A stretch of 64,000 bases of DNA. Source: Candidatus Nitronereus thalassa. Its GTDB lineage: Bacteria > Nitrospirota > Nitrospiria > Nitrospirales > UBA8639. A model generated the notes under the pieces. The model was not told where the DNA came from and made no database searches. It worked only from the letters and a program-made list of their open reading frames with translations. Positions 1 through 10,100 of the stretch are shown in pieces (position 1 is the first letter of the stretch; every line of letters begins with the position of its first letter). The stretch lies in the NCBI RefSeq assembly GCF_032191465.1, contig NZ_JAQOUE010000002.1, forward strand, positions 248,001 to 312,000, written 5' to 3'. The translations under genes were made by a program, and so were the position numbers.

Positions 1-463
1 CCAAAGCCTGACTGATTTCATACAGATCCTTAATTTCGTCCACCACACCTAAATATTCCGGGGAAGGTTGAGACATGATCACCTGCTGTACCTGATCCTT
101 CACAACCAATAGTTCGACAGGAAACACGCCAATGTTACACTCAAACATGAATCGGGTAATTGGTTCCTGCAAGGGAAACTTATTCAACAAACTGAGGACA
201 AAAAAGGTGCCGATGACCGGATGTCCGGCAAAAGGAATTTCTTGGGTTGGAGTAAAAATTCTGAGCTTGGCAATTGCCGCCGGATCAGTCGGAGGAACGA
301 CAAACACGGTTTCAGAGAGATTCATTTCCCTAGCAATTTGCTGAAATTCCCGATCAGTTAAGTCTTCAGCATCGGGAATGACCGCCACGGGATTTCCACC
401 AAAAGGCTGATCCGTGAACACATCAGCCTTATAAAACTGCAAGCGTCGAGTTGGAGTTGTCAT
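1..463 (-). CDS. PhzF-family isomerase, N-terminal part (cut by window edge)
   Basis: Reading the minus strand from ATG at 463 gives 154 codons with no stop before the window edge, so the C-terminal half is missing. The N-terminus carries the PhzF-fold signature: [12 protein letters not shown] at residues 14-25, LSETVFVV around 49-56 and [13 protein letters not shown] further on. In PhzF the Glu of the SETxF motif is the acid/base residue that moves a proton in a diaminopimelate-epimerase-like fold; here it is Glu51. The family also includes general isomerases of unknown substrate, and nothing nearby suggests phenazine synthesis, so the substrate is unknown. The family call is firm and the specific role is not. 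Confidence 0.85.
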   Translation of the reverse strand, partial: MTTPTRRLQFYKADVFTDQPFGGNPVAVIPDAEDLTDREFQQIAREMNLSETVFVVPPTDPAAIAKLRIFTPTQEIPFAGHPVIGTFFVLSLLNKFPLQEPITRFMFECNIGVFPVELLVVKDQVQQVIMSQPSPEYLGVVDEIKDLYEISQAL

Positions 464-627
464 AGAATTTTTGATTTAGTAGGAGAGGATAATGGCTTCA
501 TAAGATTTGGGGAAATAAAATCTTCCGGCCCCCATCGCACCCTACCCAGCAGGCCAATGGACATGGAAACTATTGAATTGGTGCACTTTTTTACCGAAAC
601 AGAAAATTTGGCAGGTAGTAGAACACG

Positions 628-1866
628 TTACGCACTTAAAGGCAAGGCTTCATAGCTGGCGGCGGCGGGATTTCGTACATAGTCCTCAACAAAATTTTTC
701 AGCGTCCCATTTCGATACAGCCGGGTATTGGCAAATTTCGTATCTATCTTATGGAGCACCTTCACTTTCACACCAGTTTTGTGGATAAACTCCTCTAAGG
801 TGACTCCCATTATATCCATATTCGTCCCACGCCCAGATTCCATGACGCTTTTTGGAATGTGCAGGCGCTTTTCGTTCGTAAGACATTTCCGTATATCATC
901 AAAGGTCAGAAGTACCGTGCAATCGGAATCTCCACCCAACATCGCATTGGGTATATGGAGAAAGCGCGCCCTCCCCTTTCGGTACATGTTCAAAATTTTA
1001 TGAACACTCCCGGCCATCACCACCGTATCCTTTTTCTCTAATTCGAGGGCATCGAACGCACTCACAATGCGTTTTCGATTCAAAAATGCGGTCACATAGG
1101 CTTCCGTATGAATCGTGGTCAGATTGGGATATCCCGCATCATATATTCGTTCCGCTTCAAGGGGGAGAAACTTTCTCCCCTGTCGCATCAGATTGGCCGT
1201 ATCTTCCTTTAACCCACGAACCGGGGTCAGGCACCCCATCCACAACACGCATTGTTGATTAACCTTGGCAATCTGTTCGGCATCCTTAGACATCGTATCT
1301 TGGTCAAAGGAATAAAAATTAGCCGAGGACACGGCAGGGCCATCCAACACCTTCATGACGTGCCTCACCGACGGCGCATGGGGCATTAATTTTTCTCGAT
1401 ACTTGCTGAGTGTGATCACCGACAGTTCAAAATTGATCCGGCCCGGATATTGTGCCACCAGCTGATGAATTTTAGGGACATGGACAAAACCAACAGTAAA
1501 AAACTGAATATTCTTATCGGTGTGCTTTAAAAAGTCTTCCACCCACTCCATGCCTTTGGGATGCAGGAATAAATCCGTCCACTCCATATACTCATTCCCT
1601 CCCAAACACCAGAACTGCATGGGATCGGTAGGCTTGGCATTGATATAGTTTAGGATAAACTCCCAATCATCTTGCGATGTTTTCGGCGGATCTTGCGTCT
1701 CGCGATAGGAATGATCCAGCTCGTAACAAAAGTCACATTCCACCGGGCACTTCTTCCCCAAACTCAAGGGAATTTTTCCGGCATCCATTTCACGCTTGAG
1801 CACTTCCCGATACCCCTTGCCTTGGAGAACGAGAGTTGGCTCTAATACCGGCAGGTCTCGCCCCAC
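628..1866 (-). CDS. radical SAM protein
   Basis: A 412-residue protein starting with GTG. The cluster-binding motif is classical CX3CX2C (Cys40, Cys44, Cys47 in KKCPVECDFCYE), which should hold a [4Fe-4S] cluster and cleave S-adenosylmethionine. The rest follows a partial TIM-barrel pattern with no recognisable twitch or SPASM cysteine cluster. The C-terminal third (LLTFDDIRKCL followed by IPKSVMESGRG) weakly recalls the DUF512 region of other radical SAM proteins; I would not rely on that. It lies downstream of and on the same strand as two B12-binding radical SAM genes, with about 500 bases and an opposite-strand small gene between. A shared pathway is plausible but unproven, and the substrate is unknown. 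Confidence 0.8.
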   Translation of the reverse strand: MGRDLPVLEPTLVLQGKGYREVLKREMDAGKIPLSLGKKCPVECDFCYELDHSYRETQDPPKTSQDDWEFILNYINAKPTDPMQFWCLGGNEYMEWTDLFLHPKGMEWVEDFLKHTDKNIQFFTVGFVHVPKIHQLVAQYPGRINFELSVITLSKYREKLMPHAPSVRHVMKVLDGPAVSSANFYSFDQDTMSKDAEQIAKVNQQCVLWMGCLTPVRGLKEDTANLMRQGRKFLPLEAERIYDAGYPNLTTIHTEAYVTAFLNRKRIVSAFDALELEKKDTVVMAGSVHKILNMYRKGRARFLHIPNAMLGGDSDCTVLLTFDDIRKCLTNEKRLHIPKSVMESGRGTNMDIMGVTLEEFIHKTGVKVKVLHKIDTKFANTRLYRNGTLKNFVEDYVRNPAAASYEALPLSA

Positions 1867-2013
1867 GGTTAACCCCTCACTCCTAGTCGCTCATGACCAT
1901 TCTTGTCTATAAGAACACAATGGCTCGTTGACACCCTCACAAAATTTTTGCCAGACTTTGTACAGTCAAGCCAAGTCTCGATTATCATAATTCCAATTTC
2001 GCCCAAATACTCC

Positions 2014-2286
2014 ATGGAAAATTCCCATCTCCCATCCAATGAATCCTTCAAAAACGCGTTAGCACTGTTCCAGCTTTCCCTGCCCTTGGAATCGAAAACG
2101 TTACATCACCGATACCAAGAACTGCTGGTCACATGGCATCCTCACCGCTATGCCAATATGACCAACAACCCGACCAAATATATGCAGATGTACAAAAAAG
2201 GTGAAGCGATGACTAAGGAAATTCGGTCAGCCTACGCCCTATTGAAAGAGTCGTTAGAACAGGGTACTGGCACATCCTCGGACTAA
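2014..2286 (+). CDS. small J-domain-like protein with HPH instead of HPD
   Basis: About 90 residues from the ATG at 2014. An earlier in-frame ATG at 1903 would add 37 residues unlike the domain. The body looks like one J-domain: helix I around residues 10-20, helix II (RYQELLVTWHPHRY) around 33-46, then an extended loop and the helix III/IV pattern EIRSAYALLKESL. The invariant HPD tripeptide that triggers DnaK ATPase is HPH at residues 42-44, so classical DnaK stimulation is doubtful. There is no zinc finger or client-binding region. It is antisense to nothing and sits between three radical SAM genes on the other strand. It could be a J-like adaptor or a degenerate cochaperone; the fold call is moderately sure. 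Confidence 0.6.
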   Translation: MENSHLPSNESFKNALALFQLSLPLESKTLHHRYQELLVTWHPHRYANMTNNPTKYMQMYKKGEAMTKEIRSAYALLKESLEQGTGTSSD

Positions 2287-2380
2287 ATTCTACTCTAACC
2301 AACTTTTTGAGCAGCAACTTCAGCGGGAATCTGAATTATTCTAAACCTGGGAGCAATGAGGGCAACTTAAAACAATCGGA

Positions 2381-4348
2381 CTATTTAGCCGAATGACTCA
2401 CTACTCTCGCCATGCCAGGTTCCCCATCCTTTCCGCCCTCAGGATCAGCTTTGGCCACGGGCCAGGTAATTAATCCCGCCACGGTATCCGGCTTAGCCTC
2501 GGCAGGTGTATGGTTGGTGGCATAAATCTGAGGCAGCTTATTAGTGCCATATTTGGAAATATAAAGAAATATCTGCTCGCGCGCATTAATGCGTACGGCC
2601 CAAGATGCAAAGTCATTTTGATAAAACTCTTCGCATAATTGCATGGCATCCAGACAACTGACACCACCAGGTTCATTCAAGGTATAGTAATAATCCAGCG
2701 GCATATCGTATTCATCTTGCTTGTGAATCGTAATGCCAAATTTTTCTGGATTTCGAACCATGGGGGTATGCCTGTACGCCACGAAGTAAAATAACTCAAC
2801 AGAATGAATGCTGGCTTTATTGTCCAGCAAAAACTGTCTCGTATCCTCGGCCTCCTCTTTCGTTTCTCCGGGAAATCCATAAAAGGCCATCACATGATTC
2901 CAAATGCCAACTCTCGCCGCTTCTTTTAAATTATTTTCGATGACGCTCTTCTTGGCATGTTTATCCATTAATTCCAGTACTCGTTCGTTCGCCGACTCCA
3001 TCCCATAGTAGAGCGTTTTACACCCCGATTTGGCTGCCAAGTCCCAAATTTCTGGATCTTGTAGAGTTTCTTCAAATCGAATGAGCGTCGTCCATTTAAT
3101 ATCAACATTCTCCTCAATAAGCAGTTGGGATACTTTTTTAAAGAGAGCCGGGGGATAGGATTCATCGGCGAATAAAAAATGATCGGCATGAAATTTTTCC
3201 TGCAACGCCTTCACCTCGCGCACAACATCTTGGGCTGGCTTTCCACGATATTGATCAAAATATCCTTGCCCATGATCGCAAAACGTACATTTCCCCCAAT
3301 AACACCCGCGAGTGGCAAGGTACGGAAGAATACGTGTCGGGACAAAATATGAGTCCAACGGAAACCCTTCGAAGTCTGGAAGTGGGAGGCTGGTCGTTTT
3401 TTCGGTATAAATTTCCGAATTGATCCGAACATGGCCTTGCTCTTTGTACATAAGGTTAGGAACGGCGGTCCATTCCCGATCCCCCACCAAAGCCTCCAGC
3501 AACCACAAGAGGGCATGCTCACCTTCATACATGATGGCCGAGTCAAATATTTCCGTAAAAAATGGTTCTTGCTTTGCCAGGTCCTCTTGCAAACGCGTGA
3601 TAACGTTTCCCCCGACCGTAATATGAATATCGGGATAGGCTTCCTTAATCAGCTTTCCAAAGGTCAACCCAGCGATCAGCTGCATTTTGGTGCCAATCGA
3701 AATCCCCACCACATCCGGCCGCTCCTTCGCGATGGAAGGCAAAACCAACTGCTGGCACACATCGCGATACACATTGACCTGAGGGTCATTTAAGCAGGCA
3801 TACACTTCACTTGAGACTCCAGGACGATACCCTAAGTTGCTTTCCATCGGGTAATAGACTAGGGAAGCCGGATAGTATGCCACTGAGATGTAGCGCATCA
3901 CATCACGAAAAACATTCAGTGCCCATTCGAGTTTGCTAGCATCATAGAAATCTTCGCTACGGTTAATGCGTTTGGCTTCCTCGGCACTAGAGGCTAATTC
4001 CATCACGTCGAACGACAAGACTTCCTCCAGGCACTCCTTTTGATCAATTTCCTTTTCCGTCAGTTCGCCTTGTGCTTCTTTCCCTTTCAGCTCCCTGAGC
4101 TGTTGTGCCATTCGCGCATTCACCCAAATAAGGAACATATCGCTAAAAAACAATTCATACATTTCGATATTGATGTCTCGCTGAATAACTTCATGCCCAT
4201 TTTCCCGAAGCACCGCCGTCAGGCTAGGAAGGGCTAAATACGGCGCCGTTGGCACCCATTCCGGAGGGAAGAGCAGCATGGTCTTTAACTTACGGCCACT
4301 CTTTGGCTTCGCATTTTTAGTATCGATTTTTATGAAGGAAGAAGACAT
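2381..4348 (-). CDS. B12-binding domain radical SAM protein (copy 2)
   Basis: A 655-residue protein. An N-terminal Rossmann-like cobalamin-binding region runs from about residue 20 to 290, with LLFPPEWVP near 25-33 and VGGNVITR at 245-252. It lacks the DXHXXG motif, as most B12/radical SAM proteins do. The radical SAM domain follows: Cys349, Cys354 and Cys357 in RGCYWGKCTFCDHG, giving CX4CX2C rather than the usual CX3CX2C. Known relatives methylate unactivated carbons or catalyse ring contractions and rearrangements; the substrate here is unknown. It starts 6 bases after the stop of its upstream paralogue, so the two are almost certainly cotranscribed. Length and domain order match class B radical SAM enzymes. 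Confidence 0.88.
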   Translation of the reverse strand: MSSSFIKIDTKNAKPKSGRKLKTMLLFPPEWVPTAPYLALPSLTAVLRENGHEVIQRDINIEMYELFFSDMFLIWVNARMAQQLRELKGKEAQGELTEKEIDQKECLEEVLSFDVMELASSAEEAKRINRSEDFYDASKLEWALNVFRDVMRYISVAYYPASLVYYPMESNLGYRPGVSSEVYACLNDPQVNVYRDVCQQLVLPSIAKERPDVVGISIGTKMQLIAGLTFGKLIKEAYPDIHITVGGNVITRLQEDLAKQEPFFTEIFDSAIMYEGEHALLWLLEALVGDREWTAVPNLMYKEQGHVRINSEIYTEKTTSLPLPDFEGFPLDSYFVPTRILPYLATRGCYWGKCTFCDHGQGYFDQYRGKPAQDVVREVKALQEKFHADHFLFADESYPPALFKKVSQLLIEENVDIKWTTLIRFEETLQDPEIWDLAAKSGCKTLYYGMESANERVLELMDKHAKKSVIENNLKEAARVGIWNHVMAFYGFPGETKEEAEDTRQFLLDNKASIHSVELFYFVAYRHTPMVRNPEKFGITIHKQDEYDMPLDYYYTLNEPGGVSCLDAMQLCEEFYQNDFASWAVRINAREQIFLYISKYGTNKLPQIYATNHTPAEAKPDTVAGLITWPVAKADPEGGKDGEPGMARVVSHSAK

Positions 4349-4354
4349 AGGATT

Positions 4355-6250
4355 TTAAACTTTCGCTAAGGCCTGGTCCTTTTCATCGGGGGCAATTCGA
4401 AATTGGAGAGCAGGAAGTTTGTTGGTGCCAAAATGGGCCACATAAAGAAACACATATTCCCGGATGAAAATTTTCAAATCCCAGCCGGGATAATGATTCT
4501 GTTCAAACTCTTCAAACACGCGCTCGGCATCTTCAATACCCAACCCATCTTTTACTGTGAAATAATAATCCAGAGCCAGGTCCCATTCAGGATTGGCGTA
4601 GTATGTCACGCCCCACTTTTCAGCATTCTTGGCGACGGGAGTATGTTTGCTCAAATCAAATGTTCCAAATCCAATGGAATGCACATGTTCTTTATTGTCT
4701 TCTAAAAATTGCATGGAAAATTTTGCATCTTCGTATCGCTCACCCGGAAATCCAAAAAATCCCATGACATGATTCCACACGCCATGCTTCGACGATAACT
4801 CCATGCTGCGTTGAATCACCTCCGTCGTGGTGGCTTTATCCATGAGTTTCAGCACGCGCTCACTGCCAGATTCATACCCGAAGTGAAGAAATTTGCACCC
4901 GGAATCCTCCGCATCCTGCCACACTTCATCATCCAGCAAACTTTTTTCGAATCGAATGTGCGTGGTCCAGGCGATATCCATTTTTTCTTCTTTTAAGGCC
5001 CGGGTGAGCTTGCGGAATAAGGCAGGGGGATAGGATTCATCGGTGAAGTGGAACATGCGGGTGTGATATTTATCGCGAAGCAATCGAACTTCTTCAATAA
5101 CCTCCTGAATCTTTTTGGTGCGGTAGCCCGCAGTATATCCTTCACCGTGGTCACAAAATTCGCACCGTCCCCAATAACAGCCACGCGTGGCCAGATAGGG
5201 AAGAATCGGTTCCGGAACAAAATATTTTTCGAGGGGCAGCCCATCAAAATCCGGCGGCGGCAAATCCGACATACTTTCTGAGGATGTCACCGAAGAGGTA
5301 TGAATCCCGGACTCATCACGCCAAAGCAGATTGGGGATTTCGTTAAAATTTCGATCAGTGCCGATGGCTTCAATTAACTGCAAAAATGCCGTCTCACCTT
5401 CATACACTATCGCACTATCGAACAAGGCAAATAATCTTGGGGTATTGGGTAATACATCTCGCAATCTGGTAACAGTGTTCCCCCCAATGGTTATGTGAAT
5501 ATCAGGGAACGCTTCTTTGATCATGGCGCAGAAGGTCATTGTCGAAAATAATTGCTGCCGAAGCACAATGGACAGACCAATAATTTCTGGCTTTTCCTCC
5601 TCAATCGCGGGCCTCAAAATATGCTCAAAGACATCCCGGTACACATTCACTTGCGTATCGTTAACTGCCTCTAAGACTTCAGACGACATGAAAATTTTAT
5701 AAGAAAGGTCGGTTTCCATGGGAGGCATACAAATACGAGCAGGGGCGTAAACCAAAGAAATAGTCGCGGTCACTTCGCGAAAAATATTAATAGCCCATTC
5801 GAGTTTCTCCGCATCATAGAAATCTGGAGACCGAACGATCGCCTTGGCTTGTTCGGCCTGGTCACTCAATTCGGCAATGCGTGATCGAGTACATTCACAC
5901 AACGCAAGTTGCAGTTCCGTCTCAGGTTCAGTCAGGCTACGATCGCGACTGATCCGCTTCAGCCGATCCAACTGCTGAGGTACGCGCTTAAGCACGCGCT
6001 TTAAAAAGTCCGCACTAAAATACCAATCATACATTTCCAAATTGACATCTTTTTGAACGACTTCGTGACCGGCCCGGCGAAGGAAGGCGGCGAGGGTGGG
6101 CAAACTCAGGTAGGGTTCCGAAGGATACCAGTCGGGGGGGAAGACCAGCATGACCTTCTTTTTGGGCCCTATATTGGCATCACTCTCTTTTCTCCGCAAT
6201 TGAATAAGCTCAGAACTCAGCAAGCCCCCTTTATTATAATCAATCCGCAT
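4355..6250 (-). CDS. B12-binding domain radical SAM protein (copy 1)
   Basis: A 631-residue paralogue of the following gene, first in the operon. Its start has a plausible AAAGGA ribosome-binding site upstream of ATG at 6250. The N-terminal cobalamin-binding domain is similar (LVFPPDWYP near 35-43, IGGNTVTR near 255-262), and the radical SAM motif RGCYWGRCEFCDHG again has CX4CX2C spacing (Cys358, Cys363, Cys366). After the motif both proteins share HFTDESYPPALF- and FGFPGE-type segments. Retention of both copies side by side suggests a heteromer or successive steps on one substrate. No hopanoid, bacteriochlorophyll or antibiotic genes lie nearby to suggest a product. Confidence 0.88.
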   Translation of the reverse strand: MRIDYNKGGLLSSELIQLRRKESDANIGPKKKVMLVFPPDWYPSEPYLSLPTLAAFLRRAGHEVVQKDVNLEMYDWYFSADFLKRVLKRVPQQLDRLKRISRDRSLTEPETELQLALCECTRSRIAELSDQAEQAKAIVRSPDFYDAEKLEWAINIFREVTATISLVYAPARICMPPMETDLSYKIFMSSEVLEAVNDTQVNVYRDVFEHILRPAIEEEKPEIIGLSIVLRQQLFSTMTFCAMIKEAFPDIHITIGGNTVTRLRDVLPNTPRLFALFDSAIVYEGETAFLQLIEAIGTDRNFNEIPNLLWRDESGIHTSSVTSSESMSDLPPPDFDGLPLEKYFVPEPILPYLATRGCYWGRCEFCDHGEGYTAGYRTKKIQEVIEEVRLLRDKYHTRMFHFTDESYPPALFRKLTRALKEEKMDIAWTTHIRFEKSLLDDEVWQDAEDSGCKFLHFGYESGSERVLKLMDKATTTEVIQRSMELSSKHGVWNHVMGFFGFPGERYEDAKFSMQFLEDNKEHVHSIGFGTFDLSKHTPVAKNAEKWGVTYYANPEWDLALDYYFTVKDGLGIEDAERVFEEFEQNHYPGWDLKIFIREYVFLYVAHFGTNKLPALQFRIAPDEKDQALAKV

Positions 6251-6581
6251 AACGGTCCTTTATTGAAATTTTTGGGGTAAACATGGAGAAAGTACCGTTT
6301 TTCCCCAGGATTTCCCTCTGAGAAAACTATTGAAATCTCAACTGGTTATTTTCACAGAATGTCATTCTATGCTTACGGAAAATAGCTGGTCAAGGTTGCT
6401 AACCACATGAAAAATAAAGGGTAATACTGTTGACAGTTTCCAGTCCATCCATTAGGATGAAAGTTCGTGTTACACAAGGGCAATTTCCGGGATAGACCCG
6501 CCAAGATTTCCCACAACATCACCAATACAGCAACTCAAGTACACCATGGCTTGACCCGAAAGGGTGCGTAAGGAGCGAGAG
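6251..6581. other. divergent intergenic region (331 bases)
   Basis: No gene is apparent here. The region separates the minus-strand radical SAM operon from a plus-strand orphan gene and must hold both promoters. One plus-strand promoter candidate is annotated separately; I could not pick a convincing minus-strand promoter. Confidence 0.6.
6430..6458 (+). promoter_or_regulatory. candidate sigma-70-type promoter
   Basis: TTGACA at 6430-6435 is followed after 17 bases by TAGGAT at 6453-6458. Transcription would begin near 6465, giving a leader of roughly 115 bases before the ATG at 6582. Confidence 0.5.
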
Positions 6582-7088
6582 ATGAACGAGTCAAAAAGCA
6601 CAACTAACAGGAATTGGCTGTCATATTTAATGGACTCTCTGGTGCATTCAGGGACAATGCCGAGTTGGGAAGCCACCGAATACCTGACGACCCACCTGAT
6701 CGGAGTGGGCCCAAACACTCAGCTCCATGAATCAAAATCGCCGTATGAAGCTATCCATCAATTTCTTCATCGAGTGTACGGTCCGATTGTCGAAGCCGCC
6801 TCCCGCTCCATGTATCTCCCGAAGGAATCCATGATCCATATGTTTACGGATATTAGTGTGATCGGAAATTCCGCTGTGCTCGTAGTGTACTTTCCAGGAA
6901 AAAACAAACCGCATCAACTTCTCCTCCTCGATGGTGTCAAAGCCTGGGACCTGATGTTTCAGGATACAGACGCATTCAACGCCTGGGCCCAAGAACGACA
7001 TACCTGGATTACGGATGCTTTAAAAGCAGTCAGCATTGACTCCATGTTCCAAGAACCCACCGAAGCATCAATGGCCTTGAGTTCCTAA
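6582..7088 (+). CDS. hypothetical protein
   Basis: About 168 residues. The ATG at 6582 is preferred over an in-frame GTG 18 bases earlier because AGGAG lies 6 bases upstream of it. The protein looks soluble and globular with no signal peptide or membrane segment. The central part (VIGNSAVLVVYFPGKNK, about residues 91-107) looks like a beta-hairpin and the C-terminus is helical. I do not recognise a family. It is monocistronic, between two minus-strand genes, so its context does not point to a role. Confidence 0.6.
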   Translation: MNESKSTTNRNWLSYLMDSLVHSGTMPSWEATEYLTTHLIGVGPNTQLHESKSPYEAIHQFLHRVYGPIVEAASRSMYLPKESMIHMFTDISVIGNSAVLVVYFPGKNKPHQLLLLDGVKAWDLMFQDTDAFNAWAQERHTWITDALKAVSIDSMFQEPTEASMALSS

Positions 7089-7149
7089 GAGGCCCCAAAG
7101 TCCCGCAAAATTTCCAATATTTGCAATCTCTTTCTCAGTGAAAAGACCC

Positions 7150-10100
7150 TTACAATAAATTGGGCGAAAGCCATCGTTCGACTACCGACACATCCATTTG
7201 TTTTCGAATTGCATAGTCTTTAACCTGATCTTGGTCGATTTTCCCGACCCCAAAGTATTTGGCCTGGGGATGGGCAAAGTAGAGACCACTCACGGAAGCC
7301 GCGGGAAACATTGCGAATGTTTCAGTCAGATGGATCCCCGTGGACTGTTCAACATTCAGCAGCTTAAACAAAATACCTTTTTCCGTATGGTCGGGACAGG
7401 CCGGATAACCTGGAGCTGGGCGAATTCCACGATAGGACTCTTTGATTAACTCTTCATTCGAGAGGTCTTCATCCTGTCCATAACCCCATTCCCTCCGAAC
7501 TTTTCGATGCAGCCATTCCGCAAAGGCCTCCGCCAGTCGATCGGCCAACGCCTTTGCCATGATGGAATTATAATCATCGTGGTCTTTTTCAAATTGCTTG
7601 CAGATGTCCTCCAGGCCAATGCCTGCCGTCACGGCAAACCCACCAAGATAGTCGGCAAATCCCGTTGATTGAGGGGCAATAAAATCGGCCAAGGCATAAT
7701 TAGCCTCGCCTTTAGTTTTTTCCAATTGCTGTCGAAGCGTGTGAAACACCGTCAACTCTGTCGAGCGAGTCTCATCTTGATAAACAACAATGTCATCCTC
7801 CCGACTATTGGCGGGGAAAAATCCATACACGGCCTTGGCAGTAAGTAACTTCTTATCGACAATTTCCTTGAGTAAACCCTGCGCATCATCAAACAACTCT
7901 TTCGCTTTACTTCCGACAGTGGCATCCTCAAATATCTTTGGATATCGACCCTTCAGTTCCCAGGTCTGGAAAAAAGGCGACCAATCGATTAGAGGAATTA
8001 AATCTTCTAGCATTTGATTTTCTATCACTCGTGTCCCTAGAAAACTCGGCTTGGTCATATCCGAAGATTGCCAATCTATTGGGGTTCGGCGCTTTCTGGC
8101 TTCCTCCAACCTCAATAACTTTTTCGTGGTTTTCTTGCTCTCGTAGGCTTCGCGTGAGGAGGCTTGCTGCTGGCGAACCTTTTCTACAAATCCAGGTCTT
8201 TCTTCCTCACTTAACAATTGTCGTACGACATTCACTGCCAAGGAAGCATCCAGGACATGTACGACTGGTTCTTGATACCCTGGAGCAATTTTCACGGCGG
8301 TATGAGCCTTACTTGTGGTCGCGCCTCCAATGAGCAAAGGAATATCGAAGCCTTCTCGCGCCATCTCTTTGGCGTTATGCACCATTTCATCCAATGAAGG
8401 TGTAATCAATCCACTCAAGCCGACCATGTCGACCTTTTCTTCTCTAGCGGTTTTTAAAATTTTCTCGCAGGGGACCATCACTCCAAGGTCGATCACTTCA
8501 TAGTTGTTACAGCCCAATACCACCGCAACAATATTTTTGCCAATATCATGCACATCACCTTTCACCGTGGCCATTAAGACTTTCCCCTGCGCTCCACTCC
8601 CAGAAGCTTCTTTTTCTTTATCCATGAAGGGCAACAAATAGGCCACAGCTTTTTTCATCACGCGAGCGCTCTTCACGACTTGCGGCAAAAACATTTTCCC
8701 AGAACCAAATAATTCCCCGACGATATTCATACCAGCCATCAGAGGGCCTTCAATGACCTGAAGTGGTTTTTCAAATTTCTGACGCGCCTCTTCCACATCT
8801 TCGTCAATATATTCCACAATGCCCTTGACCAATGCATGTGACAGACGTTCTTCAACCGTGCCTTTGCGCCAGACATCGTCTTTCACGATGGCCTTACCAC
8901 CTTGCTTGACCGTCTCGGCAAAGGAGACCAACCGTTCCGTGGCATCGGACCTACGATTCAGCAGGACATCTTCCACCAACTCCAACAAGTCCTTAGAAAT
9001 TTCTTCGTATACGCCCAATTGACCGGCATTCACAATAGCCATATCCATCCCTGCCTTAATGGCATGAAACAAAAAAGCGGTATGCATGGCCTCGCGCACA
9101 AAGTTGTTTCCCCGAAAGGAAAAGGAAATATTGCTGACGCCACCACTCACTTTACAATGCGGCAAGGTCGCCTTGATTTGTCGAGTGGCTTCAATAAAAT
9201 TCACCGCATAATTATTGTGCTCCTCGATCCCCGTGGCCACCGTAAGAATATTGGGGTCAAAAATAATGTCTTCAGGAGGAAACTCTACGTCTTTGGTTAA
9301 GAGATGATATGCCCTCGTACAGATCTCGACTTTTCGTTCAATGGTATCGGCTTGCCCCTGTTCATCAAAAGCCATGATTACTGTGGCCGCACCGTACCGT
9401 TTAATGAGGCGGGCCTGTTCCTTAAATTTCTCCTCACCCTCTTTCAGGCTAATTGAATTGACCACCCCCTTACCCTGAATACATTGAAGGCCGGCCTCGA
9501 TCACCGACCATTTGGAGCTATCGATCATGATCGGCACACGACAAATATCCGGCTCCGAGGCAATGAGGTGGAGGAAGTGCACCATGGATTTTTCAGAATC
9601 CAACATCCCTTCATCCATATTAACGTCGATGATTTGAGCGCCACCCTCCACTTGTTGTCTCGCTACAGACAAGGCCTCCTCGAACTGGCCATTGAGAATC
9701 AACTTGGCGAATTTTGGTGAACCAGTCACATTGGTCCGTTCCCCAATATTGATAAAGTTCATTTCAGGCCGAATGACCAACGGCTCTAATCCGCTTAACC
9801 GGGTAACATGATCTGAAGGAACAACCACATGAGGAGGAAGGCCTTTCACCGCTTGAGCAATGGAATGAATATGATCGGGTGTGCTTCCACAACACCCGCC
9901 CACAATGTTCAACCACCCATTGCTGGCAAAGTCGCGTAAATCCTCACCCATCCGTTCCGGCGTTTCATCAAACCCGCCAAACGCATTCGGCAAACCGGCA
10001 TTGGGATAGCAACTAATATAGGTAGGGGCGAGTTTTGCGAGTTCTTCAATATAGGGACGCATTTGTTTGGCGCCAAGCGCACAATTTATTCCCACACTAA

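Noticed and set aside
1903-2013. Upstream in-frame extension of the J-domain-like gene
   Set aside because: The added 37 residues are hydrophobic and Ile-rich with no domain similarity, and 2014 is a better start.
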